From positions 1-52,166 of the forward strand of contig NZ_JAFKCS010000025.1 in the NCBI RefSeq assembly GCF_017255015.1: 52,166 nucleotides of DNA. The letters run 5' to 3'. The DNA is from Bowmanella yangjiangensis (lineage in GTDB: Bacteria; Pseudomonadota; Gammaproteobacteria; Enterobacterales; Alteromonadaceae). The notes under the pieces are model-generated. The model did no database searches. It saw nothing but the letters and a program-made list of their open reading frames with translations, and was not told the origin of the DNA. Of the stretch, positions 18,778 through 26,690 are shown one piece after another. Each line of letters begins with the position of its first letter. The first letter of the stretch is position 1. Position numbers and translations under genes: made by a program.

Positions 18778-19045
18778 AATTCACCCCAATATCGTTCAAG
18801 CTGAGGTTATTATGCACCAAAAGCCGCCTAGAGATCAGTGGCTTGGATCAAATTTTTTGCAACTTCAAGCGAATTGTTTGTTGCCTAATTTATGGCGTAA
18901 TTCACTAACACTTAACAAAGTTAACCATACCCCCGCCTTCCTCGCATTGAAAATAAAGCCTATACACCTGTTTTTAAAGAGATTTAATCTTTGGCATAAG
19001 GGTTGCTGTAGTCATACAAAGCACTGGCTCATTGAGGATACGAAT

Positions 19046-19822
19046 ATGAAAGCACTTATCGCCGCCACAACCATACTGTGCAGTTCTGCTGTCATGGCCC
19101 AGGACTGCAATATGAACATTAAAGGACATATGGCGCTGAACCATAGCAATCTCACCTTAAAGTTAGATGATAATCGCAGCCTCTTGTTGGACGGCCACAG
19201 CGCTCGCCTGAATGGCAACGCAATGAACTTAGATGCTGGTCAACTGTACCTATTGAATAGTTATCATCAAAAGGTCGAAACCCTGGCACCTAAGGTTGCC
19301 AACCTGGCGCTGGATGCTGTTTCTCTGGCCAACGAAGGAATTAATCGCGCTTTCAACGAATTATTGGGTGAAGACAATGATCTGGTCGCTGACTTGTCAG
19401 CAGAGATTGAAAACCTAAGGGGTAAATTAACCAATGAATTCTACGCACAAGACGGCAGTATTCGCTTTGACTCTGCACGATTTGAAGACGGCGAATTTCT
19501 AGGCGAAGACTTCGAAAAAGAATTTGAGCAACGTATAGAAAGCCTGGTTCAGCGCTCAATGGGAAGCTTGATGATCGCTTTGGGTAAAGAGATGCTATTC
19601 AGTGGTGGTGATATGAAGGCGTTTGAAGCACGTATGGAAAGCTTTGGGGCGCAACTAGAAGCCGACATGGAAGCGAAAGCTGATGATATCGAGGCTAAAG
19701 CGGAAGTGCTGTGTGTAGATTTACGAGCACTGGACCGTCTGGAAAGTGAAATTAACGACGAGATTCCTGCATTGGCAAACTTAGATATGATCAAGGTTTC
19801 TGCGTCCAGCCAATCCATGTAA
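19046..19822 (+). CDS. yggN: YggN-family periplasmic protein (DUF2884)
   Basis: A 258-residue protein. The ATG at 19046 has GAGGA seven bases upstream and begins a signal peptide cut near VMA/QDC. The mature part opens with a short beta-rich segment (about 20-75, ending MNLDAGQLYLLN) and continues as a long charged helical region with two predicted coiled coils. This matches E. coli YggN in layout, including a Q-x-SMGSLMIALGKEML segment and a C-terminal VLCVDLRALDRLE. The function of the family is unknown. A strong terminator follows. Confidence 0.85.
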   Translation: MKALIAATTILCSSAVMAQDCNMNIKGHMALNHSNLTLKLDDNRSLLLDGHSARLNGNAMNLDAGQLYLLNSYHQKVETLAPKVANLALDAVSLANEGINRAFNELLGEDNDLVADLSAEIENLRGKLTNEFYAQDGSIRFDSARFEDGEFLGEDFEKEFEQRIESLVQRSMGSLMIALGKEMLFSGGDMKAFEARMESFGAQLEADMEAKADDIEAKAEVLCVDLRALDRLESEINDEIPALANLDMIKVSASSQSM

Positions 19823-19846
19823 GCTGCGCTTACCTTTCATTTTCCC

Positions 19847-19870
19847 GAAGCGGCGAAAGCCGCTTTTTTT
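19847..19870 (+). terminator. Rho-independent terminator after yggN
   Basis: The stem AAGCGGC/GCCGCTT with a GAAA tetraloop (19848-19865) is followed by a T-run ending at 19870, two bases before the ATG of the next gene. Confidence 0.9.
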
Positions 19871-19872
19871 GT

Positions 19873-20679
19873 ATGTTTAAAACAATTGGCATTTGCGGCT
19901 GTGGCTGGCTGGGCTTTCCTCTGGCACAACAACTCATAAACAGTGGGTATACAGTGTTAGGTACATCCCGCAGTGACAGCAAACTTAAACTGTTATCAGA
20001 GCAACGCATCAACGCCCACAGATTCACACTTGGTGAACCTTTACCCTGGTCTGATAATTCACCACAAGTATTAGTACTGAATCTCCCGCCGGGACGCAGG
20101 CAGTTTGATGAACTGACTTTTATCAGCAATATGACAGCCCTGATTCAGCAAGCAATAGAACAGCAAAGTAAAATTCTCTTTGTCAGCAGTACGTCCGTAT
20201 ATGGTGAAGTCGCAGGCGAAATAACCGAAACTCAGCTGCCACTACCCCAGACTGCATCAGCCCAAGCTCATGTCATATTAGAGCAACAGGTATTAGAAAG
20301 TGGCCAAGGCAGTGTGTTACGCCTGGCAGGCTTGATCGGCCCCGAGCGACACCCAGTCAAACAACTCAGCGGCAGAACGCTGGGTAAAGGCGAGCAGAAG
20401 GTCAACCTGGTGCATTTGCAGGATGTCATCACAGTGATTGTGGCCATCATTCAACAGGAGCAGTGGCAGCAACTTTTTCATCTTAGCGCTACTGGGCACC
20501 CGAGCAGAGCAGACTTCTATAGTTGGGCCGCGGTTAAAGCCGGCCTGCCTCCTCCCCAATTCAGTCAGGAGGTTACCCTGGACGAGGGACGATGGATCAA
20601 TGCGGAAGCTAGTTTGAAAAAATTAGGGGTCAGGCTGCAATATCCAAGCCCTTTCGATATGCCGATAGAGCTCGACTGA
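19873..20679 (+). CDS. YeeZ-like NAD(P)-binding Rossmann protein (extended SDR)
   Basis: A 268-residue protein closely resembling E. coli YeeZ. It has an N-terminal nucleotide-binding motif (GICGCGWLGFPLA, variant GxGxxG), the segment FVSSTSVYGEV with the SDR tyrosine, then RLAGLIGPERHP and VNLVHLQDVI, ending QYPSPFDMP. Substrate and reaction are not established for the family; it is often annotated as epimerase. The start is odd: the ATG at 19873 follows directly on the yggN terminator T-run and has no Shine-Dalgarno sequence, yet the protein cannot start later without losing the Rossmann motif. Confidence 0.85.
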   Translation: MFKTIGICGCGWLGFPLAQQLINSGYTVLGTSRSDSKLKLLSEQRINAHRFTLGEPLPWSDNSPQVLVLNLPPGRRQFDELTFISNMTALIQQAIEQQSKILFVSSTSVYGEVAGEITETQLPLPQTASAQAHVILEQQVLESGQGSVLRLAGLIGPERHPVKQLSGRTLGKGEQKVNLVHLQDVITVIVAIIQQEQWQQLFHLSATGHPSRADFYSWAAVKAGLPPPQFSQEVTLDEGRWINAEASLKKLGVRLQYPSPFDMPIELD

Positions 20680-20680
20680 A

Positions 20681-20714
20681 AAAAATAAAGGCAGCCTTGG
20701 CTGCCTTTATTTTT
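20681..20714. terminator. Bidirectional terminator
   Basis: A long perfect stem (AAATAAAGGCAGCC with its complement, 20683-20696 and 20699-20712, loop TT) is flanked by A's and T's. It separates the convergent yeeZ-like and NSS-transporter genes. Confidence 0.92.
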
Positions 20715-20728
20715 CAAGGAAGTCTCTG

Positions 20729-22159
20729 TCAGAACAACAGGTTCTTGCCAAAGAATACCGTTGAGACAGTGTTTACGAAGATAACAGCCAAGATCACAGG
20801 AATAAAAGTCCCCAGCGAGAAGTTGACATACTTCTGCAGCAAGGACCCAGCAAAGGTACTGTTACCTTGGCTGATTTCCGCATCAAAGTTCTGCTTACGC
20901 CATTTGTAGATAACAAATAAACACAGCAACAGGCCGTTCAGTGGCAAGATAGTTTCATAGAAAATATCGTACACCACATCAAAGAACGACTTGGTCAAAG
21001 GCTCACCCGCAGCATTCAAACCATAAGAAGTCAGGTTGGAGAACAGCTCAACCCGGCCAAATGACAAGGCACAGATGATCGCAAGCAAGACCATGCCACC
21101 GCCAAGGAAGAACAGCGCCTTACGACGGCCGACGCCCTTACCATCCATCAGGCTGGCAACCGGCACTTCAATAATGGAGACCAACGAAGTGAGGGCGGCA
21201 AAGAATACCAACAGAAAGAAAAAGCTGGCGATAAAGGACGCACCGAAATAACCAATGTCAGATTGCAGCGCCAGGAAAATCTTCGGCAGGAAGGTGAAGA
21301 TCATACTAATGCTCGACTCAGACAAAGTGCTGAGCTGCACATCAGGGTTGAATGAGAATACCGCTGGTAAAATCAATAAGCCTGAGCAAGCCGCTACTAA
21401 TAGCGACAAGCCGGCTACCATTTTACCGGCCTGCACAATGTTGTTTTCTTTTTGGATGTAAGAACCGTAAGTGATCAGAATGCCCATGGCCAGTGATAAG
21501 GAAAAGAAGGCCTGTGCCAATGCACCATTTAATACTTTGCCTGTTAACTTATCGAACTCAGGGATAAGGAAGAACTTCACCCCCAGCACCGCGTTTTCCA
21601 GCGTCATCACATAAATAACCAAGGCTATCAGCATCAGGAACAGTAAAGGCATCAACACCTTAGCAGCCTTTTCTATGCCCCTTTTCACGCCCCCTTGCAG
21701 AATGAGGAACGTCAGGCCAATGACCACCGCCATATAAACAAACAGCTCATCGCTGTTGATAAAAACGCCAAAACTCTCTGGGGCGGCCAGAATATTCAGT
21801 TGTCCCAGCACTGATTTGGCCAGATAGCCGAATATCCATACAGTGATGACCATATAAAACACACCAATCATAAAGGGCGTGATAACCGACATCCAGCCAA
21901 CCGTGCGCCAGGCACGATTCTGACCTATCTCTGTGTAGGCACCCAGCGGATTCTGCCGGGTATGACGGCCCAGACTCATCTCGGCAAGCATCACAGGTAA
22001 ACAAATAAAAAATACGAAAATGGCGTACATAATCAAGAAAGCGGCACCGCCGTTCTTACTTGCCATAACAGGGAATGCGACCAGATTGCCTATGCCCACT
22101 GCCGACCCTGCGGCAGCCAGGACGAATCCCAGGCTGGAACTGAATTCTTCACGCTTCAT
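20729..22159 (-). CDS. Sodium-dependent NSS-family transporter
   Basis: A secondary transporter of the neurotransmitter:sodium symporter family (LeuT fold), which imports amino acids or related amines with Na+. The 476-residue product begins with the first helix signature SSLGFVLAAAGSAVGIGNL, whose unwound part holds Na+ and substrate, followed by GGAAFLIMYAIF. About eleven to twelve hydrophobic segments are visible, and the conserved FFAALTSLVSIIEVPVA stretch of TM8 is present. The substrate cannot be told from sequence. The gene is single and shares a terminator with the convergent gene. Confidence 0.93.
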   Translation of the reverse strand: MKREEFSSSLGFVLAAAGSAVGIGNLVAFPVMASKNGGAAFLIMYAIFVFFICLPVMLAEMSLGRHTRQNPLGAYTEIGQNRAWRTVGWMSVITPFMIGVFYMVITVWIFGYLAKSVLGQLNILAAPESFGVFINSDELFVYMAVVIGLTFLILQGGVKRGIEKAAKVLMPLLFLMLIALVIYVMTLENAVLGVKFFLIPEFDKLTGKVLNGALAQAFFSLSLAMGILITYGSYIQKENNIVQAGKMVAGLSLLVAACSGLLILPAVFSFNPDVQLSTLSESSISMIFTFLPKIFLALQSDIGYFGASFIASFFFLLVFFAALTSLVSIIEVPVASLMDGKGVGRRKALFFLGGGMVLLAIICALSFGRVELFSNLTSYGLNAAGEPLTKSFFDVVYDIFYETILPLNGLLLCLFVIYKWRKQNFDAEISQGNSTFAGSLLQKYVNFSLGTFIPVILAVIFVNTVSTVFFGKNLLF

Positions 22160-22435
22160 AACGTCGTGGACTCCTGGAGTTTATCGTTGTAGTTGTGTTC
22201 CGGATGGCCGATGTTAACAGCCAAGTAACAAAATGTCTTTGCCGTAAACGTAAATATTCGTGCCCTCAGCAGGCCGCGGATTATCAGTGGTTGGCAAAAA
22301 AGCGTCAGCAGAATAACGGGCCGGCTTCTAAAGCGCACTTTGATTGAGATATTATGATGATAATTCCGGTCTGATCTACGACGCGAACGTTAATTGAGCT
22401 TGTATTGATGCGGGCTTATCACGCAAGAGGTAAAA

Positions 22436-22978
22436 ATGGCAAAGACTATTCATCAGGCTACATTAGCCGGTGGTTGTTTCTGGTGTATTGAATCGGCATT
22501 TAATGCCTTGCAGGGCATTGAGTCTGCATACTCCGGCTACGCTGGCGGTCATATGCAAAACCCGACTTATAAAGCGGTTTGCGAGGGTGATACAGGGCAC
22601 GCCGAAGTGGTTCGCATAAACTATGATGCCGACCAGCTCAGTTATCGGGATATTTTGGAAATTTTCTTTGCTTTACACGATCCAACGCAACTGAACCGCC
22701 AAGGCAATGACGTTGGCACCCAGTATCGCAGTGCGATTTTTTATCATAACGATGAACAGAAAGCTGTGGCAGAATCTCTGATAAAAGAGTTGGCAGAACA
22801 AGATATCTGGCCAGACCCTATTGTTACTGAAGTCACCGCGCTGAGTAATTATCATCAGGCAGAAGACTATCACCAAGACTATTTCCGCAACAATCCGCAG
22901 AATCAATACTGCAATATGGTGGTAGCTCCAAAACTGGCCAAATTCCGGCAGAAATTTGCAGCTCGTCTTAAAGACTGA
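22436..22978 (+). CDS. msrA: Peptide methionine-(S)-S-oxide reductase MsrA
   Basis: Reduces the S epimer of methionine sulfoxide in proteins, with thioredoxin as electron donor. The 180-residue product has the catalytic motif GGCFWC (C14 nucleophile), the conserved GYAGG, and a resolving cysteine near residue 159 (QYCNMVV). A Shine-Dalgarno sequence AGAGG lies five bases before the ATG. It ends six bases from the convergent histidine-kinase gene with no evident terminator between them. Confidence 0.97.
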   Translation: MAKTIHQATLAGGCFWCIESAFNALQGIESAYSGYAGGHMQNPTYKAVCEGDTGHAEVVRINYDADQLSYRDILEIFFALHDPTQLNRQGNDVGTQYRSAIFYHNDEQKAVAESLIKELAEQDIWPDPIVTEVTALSNYHQAEDYHQDYFRNNPQNQYCNMVVAPKLAKFRQKFAARLKD

Positions 22979-22984
22979 GGTCGA

Positions 22985-24454
22985 TTAATAGGAAGCCTGC
23001 TTCAATTCAAAGCTAAAGCAGGTTCCTTTACCCAACTCACTTTGTACTTTAAGTTCAGAGTCTAGCAGTGCCATCAGTTTTTTACTGATGGCAAGCCCCA
23101 ACCCTGTATGCAAGGTGCGATCTTCCTGACTGTTGCTAGCCCGGTATCTGGCATCAAAAATATAAGCAAGCTCGTTTTGACCAATACCCACACCTGTGTC
23201 CTGCACTTCCACCCGAACTTTACCATCCCGTAAAACTAAGCGAATGTTAATACGCCCCCCAGAAGGAGTATGACGCAGCGCATTTTCGAGCAAATTGGTC
23301 AACACCCGTTCCAACTTGGCAATATCAGCAAATACCTGACAGCCGCAATGTTCTGGGAAGATATGTAACTCAACACCTTTTTTTCCGGCACTTAGAGCGA
23401 ACTTTGCGACTACGTCGTACAACAACTCACCGAGTGGAAAAGCTTCCTGGCTCAGGGTGATCTGTCCCCCCTCCAAATAAGCTAGCTCAAAAATTTGATC
23501 AATAAGGCGCTTGAGATTACGAGCATTCTTAAGTGAGACTTCAACAAAGCGTCTGCGCTCAGACTCACTTAGGCTTTGTTCATTCAATGCCAGCGTTTCA
23601 ATATACCCCTGTAAATTCGCCAAAGGTGTTCGCAAATCATGGGATAAGTCGGCCAGCAATATTCGTCTCTGCTCGTCCAGTTGCCGCATTTTTTCAAACT
23701 GCGCATTAATTTGTGCCGCCATTTCTTGAAACGCACAACCTAGTTGGTGTACTTCACTGTGATTCTGGCTTGTACATTGCTCCGGTTTAAGCACTTGGGC
23801 GTTGGCACGAAACTCCTGCATGGTAACAGTGAGTTTCTGTAAAGGTCGGGTAAAAAAGCGAAACAGCCCCAAAAGCACAATCAGCAAAAAGAACAGGGTG
23901 GTTGCCACCCATAAAGCTAGTTGTTGCAATGCTGTACTTTCCCATACCTTAGCAAACACCGAATCATAGGCCTCGCCGCCAATGATCATATACAGATAGC
24001 CTTGCAAGTTTCCGTCTTTGTTAACTGGTGCCGCAGAGAATATTTTTTGACCAAGAGGGTTTCTCGGGTCATCACCCAAAACCGGTACAGTATCAGGATG
24101 CTCAAGCAACTGTGAGATAGGCGTCAGGCTAACCGCCGCGCGCCTAATTTTATCGGGCTTAGCCGAGTACGTCAGAATTTTCCCGTTTGGATCCAAGTAA
24201 TAAAATTCAAAACTGGGACCAAGCAGCATCAACGTATGAAATAAGTTTTCCAGCCCCTGGTAATCGTAAACACCATCAGCCAAAAGGGGATTATCGTGTA
24301 CCAGATGTGCAGCCAAGTTCAGGTGTAAGCGCTGTTCAGCTTCCAGTCGAGTACGAGTGTGTAACTCACTACTCCACCAATAAAACACACCCAATATCAG
24401 CATAAATACCAATACCAGAGATATCGCCAAGCGCTGGTAAAGGGACAAACTCAT
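22985..24454 (-). CDS. Sensor histidine kinase of the spondin operon
   Basis: A 489-residue inner-membrane kinase. TM1 is about 8-27, a periplasmic sensor about 28-175, TM2 about 176-200, then HAMP, HisKA with the phosphoacceptor H272 (DLSHDLRTP) and HATPase_c with the N box NLLENALRH and G boxes DTGVGIG and TGLGLA. It is an orthodox EnvZ/BaeS-like kinase. Its ATG overlaps the regulator stop codon (ATGA), so the two are translationally coupled and are almost certainly partners. The sensed signal is unknown; the operon context suggests something linked to the secreted spondin proteins. Confidence 0.95.
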   Translation of the reverse strand: MSLSLYQRLAISLVLVFMLILGVFYWWSSELHTRTRLEAEQRLHLNLAAHLVHDNPLLADGVYDYQGLENLFHTLMLLGPSFEFYYLDPNGKILTYSAKPDKIRRAAVSLTPISQLLEHPDTVPVLGDDPRNPLGQKIFSAAPVNKDGNLQGYLYMIIGGEAYDSVFAKVWESTALQQLALWVATTLFFLLIVLLGLFRFFTRPLQKLTVTMQEFRANAQVLKPEQCTSQNHSEVHQLGCAFQEMAAQINAQFEKMRQLDEQRRILLADLSHDLRTPLANLQGYIETLALNEQSLSESERRRFVEVSLKNARNLKRLIDQIFELAYLEGGQITLSQEAFPLGELLYDVVAKFALSAGKKGVELHIFPEHCGCQVFADIAKLERVLTNLLENALRHTPSGGRINIRLVLRDGKVRVEVQDTGVGIGQNELAYIFDARYRASNSQEDRTLHTGLGLAISKKLMALLDSELKVQSELGKGTCFSFELKQASY

Positions 24455-25164
24455 GCCTGCACTCCGTGAGGGCTGAGTTTGTATCCTACACCCCAGACAG
24501 TTTGGATGATCTGTGGTTGGTTGGGATTTTTCTCTACTTTATTGCGCAGCCGATTAATGTGGGAATTTACGGTATGCTCATAGCCACTATGATGGTAACC
24601 CCATACAGACTCTAGTAATTGGCTGCGGCTAAACACCTGGTTAGGATGACGGGCCAGATAGTAGAGCAGTTCAAACTCCGTTGCTGTCAGCTCTAAGGCT
24701 TGTTGTCCCAAACTGGCCACATGCTGCACTTGATCAATACAAAGACGCCCCAGATGCAGCTTAGCATGTGCGGCCATCCTATCCTGCTGACCAAGTAATG
24801 AGGCCCGACGCAACTGTGCACGAACTCTTGCTTGCAATTCCCTGACACTGAACGGCTTAGTCATATAGTCATCGGCGCCCAGCTCTAAACCAACCACTCT
24901 GTCCATCTCGGTATCTTTAGCGGTTAACATTAGGATGGCCTGAGCGGGCCTGGCTTGCCGCACTTGGCGACAAATATCCAGGCCGTTGATATCAGGTAAC
25001 ATTAAATCCAACAGCAGTAACGCATATTCATCTGACAAAGCCTCAGCCACAGCCTCACGGCCCTGATTAATGTGGCTTATTTGTATACCAATCTCCTGAA
25101 GATTAACTCTGACAAGCTCAGCAATGTCAGGATCATCTTCAACAAGCAACACCTTGTCAGTCAT
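24451..25164 (-). CDS. OmpR/PhoB-type response regulator of the spondin operon
   Basis: A 237-residue regulator. The ATG at 25164 (MTDKVLLVEDDPDIAELV) has GGAG upstream; the longer frame to 25215 adds unrelated residues that overlap the preceding gene. Receiver: E9-D10-D11, phosphoacceptor D53 (LLLDLMLP), and the lysine of TKPF. The C-terminal winged helix (about 135-230) has ELTATEFELLYYLARHPN and the recognition region HTVNSHINRLRNKVE. It follows the spondin lipoprotein gene by seven bases and overlaps the kinase gene by four. It probably controls this operon, among others (inferred). Confidence 0.95.
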   Translation of the reverse strand: MTDKVLLVEDDPDIAELVRVNLQEIGIQISHINQGREAVAEALSDEYALLLLDLMLPDINGLDICRQVRQARPAQAILMLTAKDTEMDRVVGLELGADDYMTKPFSVRELQARVRAQLRRASLLGQQDRMAAHAKLHLGRLCIDQVQHVASLGQQALELTATEFELLYYLARHPNQVFSRSQLLESVWGYHHSGYEHTVNSHINRLRNKVEKNPNQPQIIQTVWGVGYKLSPHGVQA

Positions 25165-25171
25165 AGTAACG

Positions 25172-25891
25172 TTACTCCACCCGGGTAATACGTATCCTGA
25201 TAGCAGGGTTATCAAAACGATGCATCTGAGTTAACACTGAGTCGGCTTTACCATCATCCTGGCGAACTACACCAGGGTGCATAGCGACAAAATCAACATC
25301 ATCCCGCATAGCATCAAAGCCAACGCCACCATCAGCCGGACCTGGGATGGTGCCAGCTAATTCAGAATTTGCCTCAGTACCCGCATCATATATACCGGAT
25401 GTCATACTCCAACTGTCATTAAGCTGCATGGCATCCAGATTCAGTCCAGTTAGACCGGTAAAGGCATCATTGGTATTCACCAACATTGTCACTAAGGTCA
25501 GATTGGCAGATTCTGTTGCCTCAAGCTGCAGACTAAAAGTCTGGCTCATACCTGGCTCTAGGGGACCATCTGCTGAAGCCGTGACTTTATTACCAGCCAG
25601 CGACAACAAAGCCGAGTTATCACCACCTTCCGCTATTCGCTCGACTTCTACAGAAGCCATTTGCCCGATCTCCCACAAAGCACCTTCATTTCTGAGCAAC
25701 AATGCAGCAGGGGACAAAGGCTGGCCATAGGTTAGATTACTGAGTGTCACCTCAAAGGTTTTCATCTCAATTGGTGGGGGCGTGGGGGGCGGATTACTTA
25801 CCACTGGCTCATTATCACTGCCGCAGGCAGTAAGTCCGCCTAGTATTGTCAAACCCACCGCTAATCGCACTGTTGAATTAACTAGCTTCAT
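25172..25891 (-). CDS. Spondin-domain lipoprotein
   Basis: A 239-residue lipoprotein. The start at 25891 (MKLVNSTVRL) has GAGGGG upstream; the signal ends in lipobox L20-T-A-C23, followed by a Pro-rich linker (PPPTPPPIE). The remainder fits the Spondin_N domain (the FS domain of F-spondin, a C2-like beta-sandwich): NLTYGQPLSPAALLL near the start, then LEPGM, TNDAFTGL, YDAGTEANSE and a C-terminal NPAIRIRI strand. It is a paralogue of the protein encoded 10 bases upstream, which lacks the lipobox. Together they give one anchored and one soluble copy. Function in bacteria is not established. Confidence 0.88.
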   Translation of the reverse strand: MKLVNSTVRLAVGLTILGGLTACGSDNEPVVSNPPPTPPPIEMKTFEVTLSNLTYGQPLSPAALLLRNEGALWEIGQMASVEVERIAEGGDNSALLSLAGNKVTASADGPLEPGMSQTFSLQLEATESANLTLVTMLVNTNDAFTGLTGLNLDAMQLNDSWSMTSGIYDAGTEANSELAGTIPGPADGGVGFDAMRDDVDFVAMHPGVVRQDDGKADSVLTQMHRFDNPAIRIRITRVE

Positions 25892-25901
25892 CTTGGGCCC
25901 C

Positions 25902-26600
25902 TCAGTTAACAATCACTGTGACCTTGGCCACCGGATTCAGCCAACGCTGTACAGTACTGTCAATATCGCTTTTCCCGCCGGTAGCATTACTGTCACCGAG
26001 ATTACCGCGATGTATATGCACGGTTTGGTTGCTTTCTTCAGTGGTTACACCCGTACCACCATGCCCGATCAGCGCTTCCAATGGCGGTGGCACAGGGAAA
26101 CCCGCTTCACCTGGCATTCCACTACCGCGTGCCTCATTATTCGCTTCAGTACCAGCATCATAGCCATTTAGATAGATGTGATAAGTACCGGGTTCAGATG
26201 GAATAGGCCAACTATCCAGACCAACAAAGCCATCATTAGTGGGCAGCAACATGCCAACCAGTGACAAGCTCGCGTTGCCTTCATCATTGGAGAGCATGCC
26301 ACTGGCCATCATTCCGGGTTCTAATAATCCACCGGCCGGATTCTCAAGATTATTTGCACCGCCATTACCCATCTGATTAGCCAAAAGCTCTATATTGCCG
26401 CCTTCCGCCATGGCTTGCAGTTCAGCGCTGGCGTGCTCGCCAGTTCTGAACAACATCATTTCCTCGGGATGTGCGCTAATTAAGAGTGGGGTGAAGTAAA
26501 TCCCCTGAGTCAGATTCTGAACATGAATTTCTAGATCTGCAGCATGACTGGCAGTGGAAGCCAGCAGCAGCGCAGTAAATACTGAGAGTTTGTTTTTCAT
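25902..26600 (-). CDS. Secreted spondin-domain protein
   Basis: A 232-residue protein with a clear Sec signal peptide (MKNKLSVFTALLLASTASHA) and then a Spondin_N domain: NLTQGIYFTPLLISAH, LEPGMM, LLPTNDGFVGLDSW, GYDAGTEANNE and a final NPVAKVTV strand. GAGGAAAGG lies just before the ATG. It is the first gene of the operon spondin - spondin lipoprotein - response regulator - kinase, with gaps of 10, 7 and -4 bases. Inferred periplasmic or extracellular; proteins of this type can be surface or matrix components, but that is unproven here. Confidence 0.88.
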   Translation of the reverse strand: MKNKLSVFTALLLASTASHAADLEIHVQNLTQGIYFTPLLISAHPEEMMLFRTGEHASAELQAMAEGGNIELLANQMGNGGANNLENPAGGLLEPGMMASGMLSNDEGNASLSLVGMLLPTNDGFVGLDSWPIPSEPGTYHIYLNGYDAGTEANNEARGSGMPGEAGFPVPPPLEALIGHGGTGVTTEESNQTVHIHRGNLGDSNATGGKSDIDSTVQRWLNPVAKVTVIVN

Positions 26601-26690
26601 TGCCTTTCCTCTTTATTTGTTTGAGGAACAAGCATCGGAGGAAATTATCGCAAAAGTATCACGAGATATTCACAATTTGATAAAGCACAG

